Counted from the stretch's first letter, positions 1 through 9,221 are shown. The stretch: 64,000 nucleotides of DNA from Polynucleobacter sp. es-MAR-4 (GCF_018882055.1 NZ_JACVPF010000001.1:372001-436000), one strand, 5' to 3'. Notes: generated by a model from the sequence alone, not told the origin. A program made the numbers and translations.

Positions 1-201
1 TAGTAAATTTTGGGCTGCCAACTCATCTATTGCCTTACGAACAGTCCCCTGGCTGACGGCATAGCGCGCCGCAAGCTCCATTTCACTGGGGATGGCATCG
101 CCTGGCAACCATTCTGAGGCCTGCAAACTAGCCAAAATCATGGCTTTGATTTGCTCATAAAGCGGACTAAATGAGGCTATGGGTTCAGATATCGATGACA
201 A
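1..201 (-). CDS. GntR-family transcriptional regulator, N-terminal part (runs off left edge)
   Basis: Only the first 67 codons are in the window. They encode a GntR-type winged helix-turn-helix: an 'SPLYEQIK' opening helix at residues 12-19, then 'IPSEMELA' and 'SQGTVRKAIDELA' at residues 37-62, the recognition-helix signature of the family. The effector domain is off the edge, so the subfamily cannot be told. The start is inferred as TTG at 201 because GGAG lies just upstream and no ATG fits. It is divergent from mdh across a 151-bp gap holding a perfect palindrome. In related Burkholderiales such a regulator sits with succinate dehydrogenase and citrate synthase genes, so control of TCA-cycle genes is likely, but this is inference. 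Confidence 0.85.
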   Translation of the reverse strand, partial: MSSISEPIASFSPLYEQIKAMILASLQASEWLPGDAIPSEMELAARYAVSQGTVRKAIDELAAQNLL

Positions 202-245
202 ATTAACTCCAGGGCAGCTTCTATTGGATAAAATTCAAGCTTATC

Positions 246-267
246 TCATATCTTATATAAGACATGA
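246..267. promoter_or_regulatory. Palindromic operator, probable GntR-regulator site
   Basis: TCTTATATAAGA (251-262) is a perfect 12-bp palindrome. With flanking TCAT and ATGA it extends to 22 bp with one mismatched pair. It abuts the mdh -35 box (268-273). It also covers the -10 box of a leftward promoter, TTTACA (275-280), 17 bp, TATAAG (252-257), that would serve the gntR gene. Its position suits a repressor of both promoters. That the GntR protein binds it is inferred from location only. Confidence 0.6.
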
Positions 268-297
268 TTGACAGTGTAAATGGAAAGTCCCTACACT
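268..297 (+). promoter_or_regulatory. Predicted sigma-70 promoter of mdh
   Basis: TTGACA at 268-273, an 18-bp spacer and TACACT at 292-297. This predicts a start near 304 and a leader of about 49 nt, ending in a TGGAG ribosome-binding site about 9 bases before the mdh ATG. The -35 is perfect; the -10 matches 4 of 6 bases. Confidence 0.5.
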
Positions 298-352
298 TGA
301 ATGGATAATAGAAAAGATTTCAATTAATTAACCTCAACTGGAGTTATTAGTA

Positions 353-1342
353 ATGGCAAAAGCCCCAATGCGTGTTGCAGTCACCGGTGCAGCCGGTCAA
401 ATCGGATATTCCCTCCTCTTTCGCATCGCCAACGGCGACTTGTTAGGGAAAGATCAGCCAGTAATCCTCCAGTTGCTCGAAATTCCAGATGAAAAAGCTC
501 AAAAAGCACTTGCTGGCGTGATGATGGAATTAGAGGACTGCGCATTCCCATTGCTAGCTGGTATGACAGCGCATTCTGACCCAATGACAGCATTCAAAGA
601 TATCGACGTTGCTCTGTTGGTTGGCGCACGTCCACGCGGTCCTGGCATGGAACGCAAAGATTTACTCTCCGCTAATGCCCAGATTTTCACTGCCCAAGGT
701 AAGGCATTGAATGCAGTTGCTAAGAAAACTGTGAAGGTATTGGTTGTTGGTAACCCAGCAAATACCAATGCTTACATCGCCATGAAGTCCGCACCAGATA
801 TTCCTGCGAAGAATTTCACTGCAATGTTGCGCTTGGATCACAATCGCGCGCTTTCACAATTGGCTAACAAGTTAAATAAGCCTGTTGCTGATATTGAGAA
901 ATTGGTTGTTTGGGGTAACCACAGCCCAACAATGTATCCAGACTATCGCTTTGCAACCATTGATGGCAAATCTGTAAAAGACAGTATCAACGATGCAGCA
1001 TGGAATAAAGATACTTTCATTCCTACAGTTGGCAAACGTGGGGCAGCGATTATTGAAGCACGTGGCTTATCTTCTGCCGCATCTGCAGCTAACGCAGCAA
1101 TCGATCACATTCGTGACTGGGTTCTCGGCACAAATGGCAAGTGGGTGACTATGGGCATTCCATCCAAAGGTGAATATGGTATTCCTGCTGAAGTAATTTA
1201 CGGCTATCCAGTAATTTGCGAAAACGGCGAATACAAAATGGTTGAAGGCTTGGAAATCGATGAGTTCTCACGTGAGCGCATGAACCACACCCTCAACGAG
1301 TTACTTGAAGAACAAGCTGGTGTTAAGCACCTGCTCTCATAA
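353..1342 (+). CDS. mdh: Malate dehydrogenase (NAD-dependent)
   Basis: Interconverts malate and oxaloacetate in the TCA cycle, in the cytoplasm. The 329-residue length fits the LDH-like malate dehydrogenases common in Burkholderiales. Seen in the sequence: the NAD-binding loop GAAGQIG at residues 12-18, the mobile substrate loop '[15 protein letters not shown]' from residue 91 with the substrate-binding arginines, '[10 protein letters not shown]' in the middle, and the catalytic histidine in 'WGNHS' (His190). The start follows a TGGAG site at 339-343. It is divergent from a GntR regulator and followed 12 bp later by a small exported protein, probably on the same transcript. Confidence 0.97.
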   Translation: MAKAPMRVAVTGAAGQIGYSLLFRIANGDLLGKDQPVILQLLEIPDEKAQKALAGVMMELEDCAFPLLAGMTAHSDPMTAFKDIDVALLVGARPRGPGMERKDLLSANAQIFTAQGKALNAVAKKTVKVLVVGNPANTNAYIAMKSAPDIPAKNFTAMLRLDHNRALSQLANKLNKPVADIEKLVVWGNHSPTMYPDYRFATIDGKSVKDSINDAAWNKDTFIPTVGKRGAAIIEARGLSSAASAANAAIDHIRDWVLGTNGKWVTMGIPSKGEYGIPAEVIYGYPVICENGEYKMVEGLEIDEFSRERMNHTLNELLEEQAGVKHLLS

Positions 1343-1354
1343 GGATTACTACAC

Positions 1355-1729
1355 ATGAAGAAATCTCTTCTCATCGTTAGCCTAGCAACAGCCGGACTCC
1401 TAGGTTCAGCATCAGCGATCGCCAACGAAGAAGTATCCACTTGGACTTGCAGCGAAAGTAAGCAATTCAAGACTTCAGGAACAACGGAAACGGTTCGCCT
1501 GACTTGGGAATCTAAAACGTTTGATTTGAAACGCGAAAACTCCCTTCCAGGAAGCTTGCGTTACAAAAACACCAATACTGGTCACGACCTTGTCGTGTTA
1601 GGTAATAAGGCCATGTTATTTAACATTAAGTCTGGAACACGCCTTGCTGATTTCTGCCAAACCGCAGAAATGAAAACAGGTAAGCTTCCGCACTTGTTTG
1701 CTAACTCAGAGCCATTTACACAGAACTAG
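1355..1729 (+). CDS. Small exported protein, possibly MliC-like lysozyme inhibitor
   Basis: 124 residues with a clear signal peptide (KK then a hydrophobic stretch, likely cut near 'ASA-IA'). The mature part has only two cysteines, Cys32 and Cys101, well placed for one disulphide. The pattern 'WTC...VRLTW...LPGSLRY...LVVLGNKAMLF...ADFC' resembles the small beta-barrel of MliC/PliC lysozyme inhibitors: an early Cys, alternating strands, a Ser-Gly-x-x-Tyr-like turn and a late Cys. This match is by eye and not strong, so the function is uncertain. The gene follows mdh by 12 bp and ends before a good terminator. Confidence 0.5.
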   Translation: MKKSLLIVSLATAGLLGSASAIANEEVSTWTCSESKQFKTSGTTETVRLTWESKTFDLKRENSLPGSLRYKNTNTGHDLVVLGNKAMLFNIKSGTRLADFCQTAEMKTGKLPHLFANSEPFTQN

Positions 1730-1752
1730 AAGTCATTTCTTCAAAAAATAAA

Positions 1753-1780
1753 AAAGCCGAGAAATTCTCGGCTTTTTTTG
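1753..1780 (+). terminator. Rho-independent terminator, mdh unit (bidirectional)
   Basis: An 8-bp stem AGCCGAGA / TCTCGGCT with a 3-nt loop, followed by a T-run and preceded by an A-run. It can stop the mdh transcript on the plus strand and the DUF2863 transcript coming from the right. Confidence 0.9.
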
Positions 1781-1811
1781 TGGCTATCTTTTTTAAGAGA
1801 CTTATATTTGA

Positions 1812-3023
1812 TTAATGAAACAGTGGCTGCTGTGTAGGCGCATCATCCGGCAATTCTGCATGCACAGCATCACCCGATCGATCTGGAAATAACGGTGCTC
1901 CGCAATCATCACAAAGCTCAGGATCAAATAGCATTGCATGACGGAACACATCTTCAACCCCAGCATCACGAAGTGCATCTGCAATTCGCTTCATCGGACT
2001 CTCATCGTCAGATAAATCATTTAGAGCATCATTGGCAACACTCTCACGATCATAGAGCGGCCAGATTACGCCATAAACTACCTCCGATGAACCCTTCAAG
2101 CTAAATGAAATGCGGTATTCATCCGCCTGCTCCTCTCCAAATGCGCCCACCACACAAGACAATCCGGCTGGTAAAACTCCCAGCGTGCTCTCAAGAAAAT
2201 TCACGCCAGCACGAATACTCAATGGGCGCACTTGTTTGTCAGCCAAACGGCAGTTTGTAAAGTAGGCTTCTGGTAGCAAGAGCTCAAACTCACAACCCGG
2301 TAAAAGTGCGGCAATAGGTTCTTGCATTGCGTTTTGCCAGCCTATCAAACTAACGCCACGCTCTTGACGTGTTGGCGCTTCAGCTTGCCATCGGAATAGC
2401 GGCGAGCCAGAGGGTGCAGCAACAGCTGCAATGATGAAGCGTGGATCAGCCAATACCGCAATTGTTTCTGACATCTCTCGTAGCTCTAACTTCACCTCGC
2501 TAGCGCTAATAGCTGCTGTAGCCAAAGCCTCGGTTAGTAGGCGAGTTTGGCAATGCGAATGTGGCATTTGATCGATGCTGTAGAGCCAGGGAACAATAGC
2601 TAGGCGCGCATCCGTGGAAGCAATTGAACCATGCAATGCAGTAGCAATAGATTCAATAACATTGACTGGTAGCGAACCGGAAGGAATCTGATAGCGGGTG
2701 TGGGCCACAATTGGCAAAGCCAATAAAAGAACATCCCAAGCTTGACCCTCATGCTCCATAGTGAGCGATTCAGCTAGCGTCTCCGCGGAATCGGCCAGAA
2801 CTTCAAAGGCTACGGTATTGATTCGGAATGTTTGATCCAGGGCCGCATCAATCACATTCTGATTTTGACTTTTAAGCAATCGCATGAGGCGAACATTTAA
2901 ACGCTCTTCCCAAAAACGATCTTCAATCTGACTTCCAGAGGCGGCTAAAGAAATTGCGTCAGCTACTAAGCGCTCCACATCTGGAGAAGCGCGTTGTGAG
3001 GATTTAGTGCGATGAACAGCCAT
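1812..3023 (-). CDS. DUF2863 family protein
   Basis: 403 residues, recognised as the DUF2863 family found mainly in Burkholderiales. The N-terminal pattern 'SPDVERLVADAISLAASGSQIEDRFWEERL' (residues 13-42) is typical. No signal peptide or membrane segment is evident, so it is probably cytoplasmic. Near the C-terminus a lone CxxC (CDDC) precedes 'GAPLFPDRSGD', possibly half of a metal site. No enzymatic motif is visible and I assign no function. It follows yaaA on the same strand with an 11-bp gap, so the two are probably co-transcribed. Confidence 0.75.
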   Translation of the reverse strand: MAVHRTKSSQRASPDVERLVADAISLAASGSQIEDRFWEERLNVRLMRLLKSQNQNVIDAALDQTFRINTVAFEVLADSAETLAESLTMEHEGQAWDVLLLALPIVAHTRYQIPSGSLPVNVIESIATALHGSIASTDARLAIVPWLYSIDQMPHSHCQTRLLTEALATAAISASEVKLELREMSETIAVLADPRFIIAAVAAPSGSPLFRWQAEAPTRQERGVSLIGWQNAMQEPIAALLPGCEFELLLPEAYFTNCRLADKQVRPLSIRAGVNFLESTLGVLPAGLSCVVGAFGEEQADEYRISFSLKGSSEVVYGVIWPLYDRESVANDALNDLSDDESPMKRIADALRDAGVEDVFRHAMLFDPELCDDCGAPLFPDRSGDAVHAELPDDAPTQQPLFH

Positions 3024-3034
3024 AGTGCACCCTC

Positions 3035-3811
3035 CTACTTTCTCTCTGGACGTCTAAATAATGGTTTTTCTGGTTTCGATTCAGAGGCTACATATTTGTA
3101 ACCATCTAAATTGAAGCTCTTTATATCAGCAGGATCAGTGATACGATTTTCTACTACATAGCGAGCCATTAAGCCCCTAGCCCGCTTGGCATAGAAAGAA
3201 ATAATTTTGTATTTCCCATCTTTGCCATCCTGGAATACAGGAGAAATCACTGGGCAATCCAGGTTCTTTGCTTGCAATACCTTGAAATACTCTTCAGAGG
3301 CCAGATTAAGCAGGAAGGGCTTCTTTTGCTTCTCAAGCACCTTCTTTAGAGAATCTGTCACACGCTCACCCCAGAATGCGTAGAGATCTTTGCCTCGGAC
3401 ATTTTTGAAAGACGTACCCATCTCTAGTCGGTAGGGCTGCATTAAATCAAGTGGGCGCAATGCACCATATAAGCCAGAGAGAATACGGACATGGTCCTGT
3501 GCAAAATCAATAGACTTGGCCTTTAGGGTCTTAACATCAAATCCATCGTAGACATCGCCATTAAAGGCATAAATCGCCGGCTTGCTATTTTCCTCCGTAA
3601 ACTTCTTCGACCAATCTCGATAGCGCCCGACGTTCAGGGCTGCCAATTGATCCGACAAGCCCATCAGATTAGCAACCTCCTGAGGGGAAAGCTGCTTCAG
3701 ATCAGCAATAAGCTTTGCCGATTCCGAGGCGAACTCCGGCAAAGTCGCAGTCTTAACCTTGACAGGCGTTTTGTAATCTAAGGATTTAGCGGGTGAAAGT
3801 ACGATCAACAT
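3035..3811 (-). CDS. yaaA: Peroxide stress protein YaaA (UPF0246)
   Basis: 258 residues, the usual length of YaaA. The family start '[13 protein letters not shown]' is present, as are '[10 protein letters not shown]'-like text (here '[10 protein letters not shown]'), '[24 protein letters not shown]' around residues 108-131, and '[15 protein letters not shown]'. In E. coli YaaA limits free iron and oxidative DNA damage under peroxide stress, and it has DNA-binding ability. The gene is divergent from an aminotransferase gene across 68 bp and leads the DUF2863 gene. No OxyR site could be recognised in the short gap. Confidence 0.93.
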   Translation of the reverse strand: MLIVLSPAKSLDYKTPVKVKTATLPEFASESAKLIADLKQLSPQEVANLMGLSDQLAALNVGRYRDWSKKFTEENSKPAIYAFNGDVYDGFDVKTLKAKSIDFAQDHVRILSGLYGALRPLDLMQPYRLEMGTSFKNVRGKDLYAFWGERVTDSLKKVLEKQKKPFLLNLASEEYFKVLQAKNLDCPVISPVFQDGKDGKYKIISFYAKRARGLMARYVVENRITDPADIKSFNLDGYKYVASESKPEKPLFRRPERK

Positions 3812-3879
3812 GGCACAATTTGAATATGAATTTCTACCATTCTAGCGACTACCTACCTTATTTGCCCTAAACCGACTGC

Positions 3880-5082
3880 ATGGACCAAAACCCACCTCCG
3901 ACCCCCGCCTTTCCCAGTCGCCTACCCGATGCGGGGATAACAGTCTTTACAGTGATGTCTGCCCTTGCTGCAAAGCATGAAGCCATTAACCTGGGTCAAG
4001 GCTTCCCGGATTTCAATTGTGATCGAGAACTCATCTCCGATGTCAATACGGCAATGCTTGCCAATCACAATCAATATCCCCCAATGGCTGGGGTTGCAGA
4101 GCTGCGGGAGATTGTGGCTCAGAAAATTGCTAATTTGTATGGTTACATCTACGACTCCGACACAGAGATCACCATTACTGCCGGCGGCACACAGGGGATC
4201 ATGACGGCAGTCTTGTCTTGCGTCAGTCCAGGCGATGAAGTTGTCATTATTGAACCTGCCTACGATAGCTATCGCCCATCAATTGAATTGGCTGGTGGAA
4301 AAACTGTCGCCGTATCTTTGACCGCCAATCGCGATGACCATGGTAGCGTCATTTCCTATTCAATTCCCTGGGATGATTTAACCCGAGCAATTAATCCTAA
4401 AACGCGACTCGTCATCATTAACACCCCGCACAACCCAACTGGCATGGTGTGGCAAATGTCTGATCTTGATCGCTTAGCTAACTTGGTAAGAAATACCAAT
4501 GCACTAGTCCTGAGTGATGAGGTCTACGAGCATATGGTTTTTGAGGGGCAAGGTCATATCAGCGCTTCTAGTCACCCTGAATTAGCAGCACGCAGTTTTC
4601 TCATATCAAGCTTTGGTAAAACTTTTCACGTCACAGGCTGGAAAGTTGGCTATGTAGCGGCACCAGCAGCCATGATGAAAGAATTTCGAAAGGTACACCA
4701 GTTCAACGTATTTACTGTGAACACGCCTATGCAATACGGCTTAGCGCAATACCTCAAAAATGCAGATCATTACTTAGGGCTATCAGATTTTTATCAAGCT
4801 AAGCGAGATTACTTCAGAAGGGGCTTGAATAAAACTGGTTTTAACTTGCTACCTGCATCAGCAACTTATTTTCAGTGTGTCAATTACAGCAAACTCAATA
4901 TCCCTCAAGCTAAGATGAATGAGGCTGATTTTTGCTCATGGTTGACGACTAAGATTGGTGTAGCAGCAATTCCTGTTTCCGCTTTCTACGCCAAACCGAT
5001 TGAGTCAGGCGTCATTCGTTTTTGTTTTGCCAAAAAAGAAGAGACGCTTTCTGCAGCACTTGAGCGCTTACAAACCCTGTAA
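3880..5082 (+). CDS. PLP-dependent aminotransferase, methionine aminotransferase (YbdL)-like
   Basis: 400-residue fold-type I aminotransferase. The opening 'LPDAGITVFTVMSALAAKHEAINLGQGFPDF' is typical of the YbdL / kynurenine aminotransferase subgroup. Other visible signatures are 'NTPHNPTG', 'SDEVYEHM' (Asp213, pyridine-nitrogen contact), the PLP lysine Lys247 in 'SSFGKTFHVTGWK', and a C-terminal 'GVIRFCFAKK' holding the carboxylate-binding Arg. YbdL transaminates methionine and aromatic amino acids with a 2-oxo acid; the exact substrate here is not certain. The start is ATG 3880 without an obvious ribosome-binding site. The GST gene follows 11 bp after the stop. Confidence 0.88.
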   Translation: MDQNPPPTPAFPSRLPDAGITVFTVMSALAAKHEAINLGQGFPDFNCDRELISDVNTAMLANHNQYPPMAGVAELREIVAQKIANLYGYIYDSDTEITITAGGTQGIMTAVLSCVSPGDEVVIIEPAYDSYRPSIELAGGKTVAVSLTANRDDHGSVISYSIPWDDLTRAINPKTRLVIINTPHNPTGMVWQMSDLDRLANLVRNTNALVLSDEVYEHMVFEGQGHISASSHPELAARSFLISSFGKTFHVTGWKVGYVAAPAAMMKEFRKVHQFNVFTVNTPMQYGLAQYLKNADHYLGLSDFYQAKRDYFRRGLNKTGFNLLPASATYFQCVNYSKLNIPQAKMNEADFCSWLTTKIGVAAIPVSAFYAKPIESGVIRFCFAKKEETLSAALERLQTL

Positions 5083-5093
5083 AGGTATTGATT

Positions 5094-5828
5094 ATGAGTA
5101 CAAGCAAATCCAATAAAGGCATCATTGATGTTTACAGTTGGCCTACTCCAAATGGCCACAAGATCCACATCATGCTCGAGGAGTGCGGCTACAAATTAGG
5201 CAAAGACTGGATTGCCCATCCAATTGATATTGGGGCTGGCGATCAGTTCAAGCCGGATTTCTTGGCAATGAGTCCCAATAACAAGATACCTGCGATTACA
5301 GATCCAAATGGTCCGGATGGCAAACCCATCCACCTCTTTGAGTCTGGCGCCATCTTGCTCTACTTAGCCGCAAAAACAGGTAAGTTTTTACCCAAATCAA
5401 CCCGAGCCAAATATGAAGTCCTGCAATGGCTTATGTTCCAGATGGGTGGCTTAGGCCCTCTTTTGGGTCAAAACCACCACTTTCGCATTTATGCACCCGA
5501 AAAAATTGACTATGCAATCACTCGCTACACTAATGAGGCTAAGCGACTATATGGGGTAATAGATCATCAACTGAAAGATAATCCCTATATTGCTGGAAAA
5601 ACTTACTCCATCGCTGATATCGCCATATTTCCATGGACACGCAATTGGAAGAACCAAGGGATTGATATCAATGAGTATCCGCATTTCAAGCGTTGGTTTG
5701 AAATGATTGGTGAGCGCCCAGCTGTGAAGCGTGGCATTGAAGTGTTAACCGCATTACGTAAGCCCTTGCATGATGACAAAGCAAGAGAGCAATTATTTGG
5801 TTCATCACAGTATCAAAAAAGGAAATAG
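5094..5828 (+). CDS. Glutathione S-transferase family protein (Nu-class, YfcG/YghU-like)
   Basis: 244 residues. The N-terminal thioredoxin-fold domain has 'YSWPTPNGHKIHIMLEECG', 'MSPNNKIPAI' (cis-Pro for glutathione binding) and 'LFESGAILLYLA' (Glu-Ser gamma-Glu contact). The all-helical C-terminal domain begins near 'AKYEVLQWLMFQMGGLGPLLGQNHHF', which is characteristic of the YfcG/YghU group. That group has disulphide-reductase activity and uses glutathionylspermidine or glutathione. ATG 5094 is preferred over an upstream TTG at 5088 because AAAGG at 5081-5085 then has correct spacing. It lies between an aminotransferase and hbd, one base before the latter, so translation is probably coupled. 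Confidence 0.9.
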   Translation: MSTSKSNKGIIDVYSWPTPNGHKIHIMLEECGYKLGKDWIAHPIDIGAGDQFKPDFLAMSPNNKIPAITDPNGPDGKPIHLFESGAILLYLAAKTGKFLPKSTRAKYEVLQWLMFQMGGLGPLLGQNHHFRIYAPEKIDYAITRYTNEAKRLYGVIDHQLKDNPYIAGKTYSIADIAIFPWTRNWKNQGIDINEYPHFKRWFEMIGERPAVKRGIEVLTALRKPLHDDKAREQLFGSSQYQKRK

Positions 5829-5829
5829 C

Positions 5830-6684
5830 ATGAAGATTCAATCAGTCGGAGTCATTGGCGCAGGAACTATGGGCAATGGAATTGCACAAGTCTGCGCAGT
5901 TGCAGGTCTCGATGTCGTGATGGTTGATATTAGCGATGCTGCGGTTGAACGTGGCTTGAGTCAAATTAGCAAGAGCTTAGATCGTTTGGTTAAAAAAGAA
6001 ACCCTCACAACCGAAGCTAAAGATGCGGCATTAAAACGCATCAAGGGCAGCACTTCATACGCTGACTTTAAGGGTCTGCAATTAGTGATTGAAGCTGCAA
6101 CTGAAAACCAGGCTATTAAAGAAAAAATTTTGAAGCAAGTAGATGAGATCGTCGGCAAAGAAACTATTATTGCCACAAATACATCTTCACTTTCTATCAC
6201 CAAGCTTGCAGCTTTAGACTCCGACCCAAGCCGTTTCATTGGCATGCACTTTTTTAACCCGCCGCCGATGATGGCATTAGTGGAAGTCATTCGGGGATTG
6301 CAAACTTCAGATGCAACGCACTCAGCCATTATCGAAATGGCCAAGCGTATTGGCAAAGAGCCGATCACCGTTAAGAACTCCCCTGGATTTGTTGTGAACC
6401 GCATTTTGTTGCCAATGATTAACGAAGCCTTCTTCGTTCTATACGAAGGCTTAGCCAGCCCTGAGGACATTGATGCCGGCATGAAATTAGGTTGCAATCA
6501 ACCTATCGGACCGCTTGCTTTAGCCGACTTGATTGGTTTGGATACCTGCCTTGCAGTGATGGAAGTCTATTTTGAAAACTTCAGCGATTCAAAATATCGC
6601 CCTTGCCCACTGCTTCGCGAGATGGTTGCTGCTGGCTACCTTGGTCGTAAGACTGGGCGTGGCGTCTATACCTACGATCAGTAA
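5830..6684 (+). CDS. hbd: 3-hydroxybutyryl-CoA dehydrogenase
   Basis: 284 residues, the usual size of the short single-function enzyme. It converts acetoacetyl-CoA and 3-hydroxybutyryl-CoA with NAD(P)H. The Rossmann motif is GAGTMG at residues 10-15. 'NTSSLSIT' carries the catalytic Ser, 'GMHFFNPPPMMALVEV' the catalytic His, 'NSPGFVVNR' the catalytic Asn, and the C-terminus is the dimerisation domain with 'LADLIGLD' and 'GRKTGRGVY'. A longer in-frame extension exists upstream, but ATG 5830 follows AAGGA and starts right at the Rossmann strand. A phasin gene elsewhere in the window suits a cell handling hydroxybutyrate polymers. Confidence 0.94.
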   Translation: MKIQSVGVIGAGTMGNGIAQVCAVAGLDVVMVDISDAAVERGLSQISKSLDRLVKKETLTTEAKDAALKRIKGSTSYADFKGLQLVIEAATENQAIKEKILKQVDEIVGKETIIATNTSSLSITKLAALDSDPSRFIGMHFFNPPPMMALVEVIRGLQTSDATHSAIIEMAKRIGKEPITVKNSPGFVVNRILLPMINEAFFVLYEGLASPEDIDAGMKLGCNQPIGPLALADLIGLDTCLAVMEVYFENFSDSKYRPCPLLREMVAAGYLGRKTGRGVYTYDQ

Positions 6685-6726
6685 TCATTTAACTCACCAT
6701 CAATTAACCCAAATAAAGAAGTTTTT

Positions 6727-7206
6727 GTGAACCCATTGCCCCCTCTAGTTCGTAAATTAGCCTACGCTGGCTTAATTCCATTTGTCGGTCTTGCTTTAAT
6801 GGTGCAGTTGGCACCAACACCCTTGAATTATTTAAGCGCGGAGTCGCTGGCTGGTTACGGCGCAGTTATTACTGCGTTCATGGGCGCACTCCATTGGGGC
6901 GCCAATTTGCACACCTTAGGTAAATCACCTCCGGGCGATCGTTGGGAAGATCGGAACGCCTGGATTTGGGGTGTAATACCCGCATTGGTGGCCTGGGTTG
7001 CACTACATATTTATATTCCTGTTGGCCTAGTGATCTTGGCCTCCGCTTTGGTTATCCAACGCAATATCGATAAAGAAACTTATCAGCACTATTTTTCAAG
7101 TGAAGAGGCTTGTTCTGCATTCATCACTTTACGCAATCGACTGACGCTAGTTTCTTCGGGCTGCTTGGTTTGGGCAGCTCTAGTCATCTTGTTTGTGCAA
7201 AACTAA
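6727..7206 (+). CDS. DUF3429 domain-containing membrane protein
   Basis: 159 residues with about five hydrophobic segments. It matches the DUF3429 pattern 'RKLAYAGLIPFVGLAL...YGAVITAFMGALHWG'. The 'FMGALHWGANL' segment with a buried His-Trp is the most conserved part of the family. It is an inner-membrane protein of unknown role. The start is taken as GTG 6727 after AAAGAAG; no ATG fits the conserved N-terminus. It ends 11 bp before rarA, within one plus-strand run. Confidence 0.8.
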   Translation: MNPLPPLVRKLAYAGLIPFVGLALMVQLAPTPLNYLSAESLAGYGAVITAFMGALHWGANLHTLGKSPPGDRWEDRNAWIWGVIPALVAWVALHIYIPVGLVILASALVIQRNIDKETYQHYFSSEEACSAFITLRNRLTLVSSGCLVWAALVILFVQN

Positions 7207-7217
7207 TCAGTCTTTAT

Positions 7218-8531
7218 ATGGGCAATCTATTTGATCAAGCGCCTCCGCCACCCTTGGCCGAAGCCTTGCGCCCAAAGACCATTGAAGAAGTCATTGGGCA
7301 AACGCATCTATTAACTAGCGGCAAGCCACTCAATCTTGCTTTTGCCTCTGGTAAACCGCACTCAATGATTTTGTGGGGTCCACCAGGCGTTGGTAAGACC
7401 ACACTGGCAAGACTTTCAGCAAAGGCTTTTGATAGAGAGTTCATTGCAATATCAGCTGTTCTAGCAGGTGTTAAAGAAATTCGCGAGGCAATTGAGCGGG
7501 CTCAGCAGAGTATGTCTCAATACGGCAGGCAAACAATTTTGTTTGTAGATGAGATTCACCGCTTCAACAAAAGCCAACAAGATGCCTTGTTGCCACATGT
7601 TGAGTCTGGATTATTTACATTTATTGGCGCGACAACAGAAAACCCCTCATTTGAGGTGAACTCCGCCCTACTCTCACGTGCACAAGTCTATGTACTTAAA
7701 TCATTAAGCGTCATAGAGCTTAAGCAATTATTTGATCGTGCGCGCGAATATGCAATGCCGGATGTTACGTTTGAAGCAGCTGCTATTGACAACCTAATCT
7801 CCTATGCTGATGGCGATGCCAGACGACTGCTCAATTTGGTAGAGCAAGTACGCAATGCGGTTACCACCCCAAACTCCAACATGAAGAATGTTGATCAGCA
7901 GTTCATAGAGAATGCTTTGACAGTTCAGGCTCGTCGCTTTGATAAAGGCGGCGATCATTTTTATGATCAAATTTCTGCACTGCATAAATCTGTACGAGGC
8001 TCTAATCCAGATGCGGCCTTGTATTGGTTTTGCCGAATGCTTGATGGTGGTGCTGACCCCCGCTATCTCGCTCGAAGGATCATCCGCATGGCCTGGGAAG
8101 ACGTTGGTCTTGCCGATCCAAGAGCCATGCAGTTAGCAAATGATGCGGCACAAACTTTTGAGCGGCTAGGTTCGCCCGAAGGTGAATTGGCGCTTGGACA
8201 AGCGGTTGTTTATTTGGCGATTGCAGCTAAAAGCAATGCAAGCTACAAAGCATATAACGCAGCAAGAGCCTATGTTGCCAATGACCAAAGTAAGCCAGTA
8301 CCCAATCATTTGCGTAATGCTCCAACCAAGCTAATGAAAGAACTAGGTCACGGCAAAGAGTACCGCTATGCACACGATGAGCCTCATGGCTATGCCGCTG
8401 GAGAGTCCTACCTGCCAGAAGGAATGGCGGAGCCGCATTGGTATGAGCCCGTTGATCGCGGGCTAGAAAGCCAGATCGCAGAAAAAATGGTCTTTTTACG
8501 CAAACTAGATGAGGAGTCTAATAAAAAATGA
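7218..8531 (+). CDS. rarA: Replication-associated recombination protein A (RarA/MgsA), AAA+ ATPase
   Basis: 437 residues, normal for RarA. It acts on stalled replication forks and is related to clamp loaders. The N-terminus 'MGNLFDQ' plus '[20 protein letters not shown]' is a family hallmark. The Walker A is 'GPPGVGKTT', the Walker B '[23 protein letters not shown]', and sensor 1 lies in '[21 protein letters not shown]'. The C-terminal part has '[23 protein letters not shown]' and '[10 protein letters not shown]'. A longer in-frame extension overlaps the previous gene; ATG 7218 is chosen because the conserved protein begins there. The stop overlaps the next start (ATGA). Confidence 0.96.
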   Translation: MGNLFDQAPPPPLAEALRPKTIEEVIGQTHLLTSGKPLNLAFASGKPHSMILWGPPGVGKTTLARLSAKAFDREFIAISAVLAGVKEIREAIERAQQSMSQYGRQTILFVDEIHRFNKSQQDALLPHVESGLFTFIGATTENPSFEVNSALLSRAQVYVLKSLSVIELKQLFDRAREYAMPDVTFEAAAIDNLISYADGDARRLLNLVEQVRNAVTTPNSNMKNVDQQFIENALTVQARRFDKGGDHFYDQISALHKSVRGSNPDAALYWFCRMLDGGADPRYLARRIIRMAWEDVGLADPRAMQLANDAAQTFERLGSPEGELALGQAVVYLAIAAKSNASYKAYNAARAYVANDQSKPVPNHLRNAPTKLMKELGHGKEYRYAHDEPHGYAAGESYLPEGMAEPHWYEPVDRGLESQIAEKMVFLRKLDEESNKK

Positions 8532-9169
8532 TGTTGGATCAAATCAGCGCTAAGCCAATAAAAGGTACGCTCTATTACGACATCATTTCTCCGTTCTCGT
8601 ATTTCTATATCAAGCAACGTCATCGAATTGATAGCCGCGTTGATATACAGCCGGTTCCGATCTTGCTCGGCGGCCTATTTAGAGCAACCGATAACCGTGG
8701 ACCTGGCGAGATTGAAGCTAAGCGCCCTCATACCTACCAATACTGTGTATGGCTCGCTGAGAAGTTAGGACTGCCATTTCGCTTTCCAGAGCATCACCCT
8801 TTTCTTACGGTGGCAGCGCAGCGTCTGCTTGTTCAGGAAGATGCCCAATGGGAAATGGTTGAGCGAGCCTTTGAATATGTCTGGGTAGAAGGTAAAGACC
8901 CCAACTTATCTTGGCCAGACTTCTGTCAATACCTTGGCTTGTCAGCAAATACTCCAAAGCCGGATGGTCCAGAGATCAAAGCAAGACTCATCAGCAATAC
9001 AGAGAAGGCGAAAGCTGACGGTGCATTTGGTGTGCCCACCCTAGTGATTAATTCCCATGCATTTTGGGGGCTTGATACGATAGATTGGGCTCTGGATTAT
9101 CTAGATAGGCCAAAGATGTTTCATGAGGCGGCCTATCAGTATGCGGGTCAAGTGCCATCGGGCCTTTGA
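8528..9169 (+). CDS. 2-hydroxychromene-2-carboxylate isomerase family protein (DsbA-like fold)
   Basis: 213 residues. The 'LYYDIISPFSYFYIKQ' opening has the Ser-Pro-[Phe/Tyr]-Ser-Tyr motif in the place of the DsbA CxxC, as in NahD-type kappa-class GST-like isomerases. 'GAFGVPTLVINSHAFWGLDTIDW' near the C-terminus supplies the cis-Pro loop ('GVPT') and the family's 'FWG.D' ending. These enzymes isomerise an aromatic ring-cleavage intermediate using glutathione. No other aromatic-degradation gene is nearby, so the true substrate is unknown. It overlaps rarA by four bases (ATGA), implying coupled translation. Confidence 0.88.
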   Translation: MMLDQISAKPIKGTLYYDIISPFSYFYIKQRHRIDSRVDIQPVPILLGGLFRATDNRGPGEIEAKRPHTYQYCVWLAEKLGLPFRFPEHHPFLTVAAQRLLVQEDAQWEMVERAFEYVWVEGKDPNLSWPDFCQYLGLSANTPKPDGPEIKARLISNTEKAKADGAFGVPTLVINSHAFWGLDTIDWALDYLDRPKMFHEAAYQYAGQVPSGL

Positions 9170-9221
9170 GCAATACAATCAGATATCCCCTACTTTTACT
9201 AGTTTTTTAAGGACCCTCGTC

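Noticed and set aside
499-768. Minus-strand frames opposite mdh
   Set aside because: Shadows of the malate dehydrogenase frame; protein composition is not gene-like.
5961-6497. A 178-codon minus-strand frame opposite hbd
   Set aside because: It mirrors a strongly conserved enzyme gene, has no ribosome-binding site and no recognisable motif; an antisense shadow.
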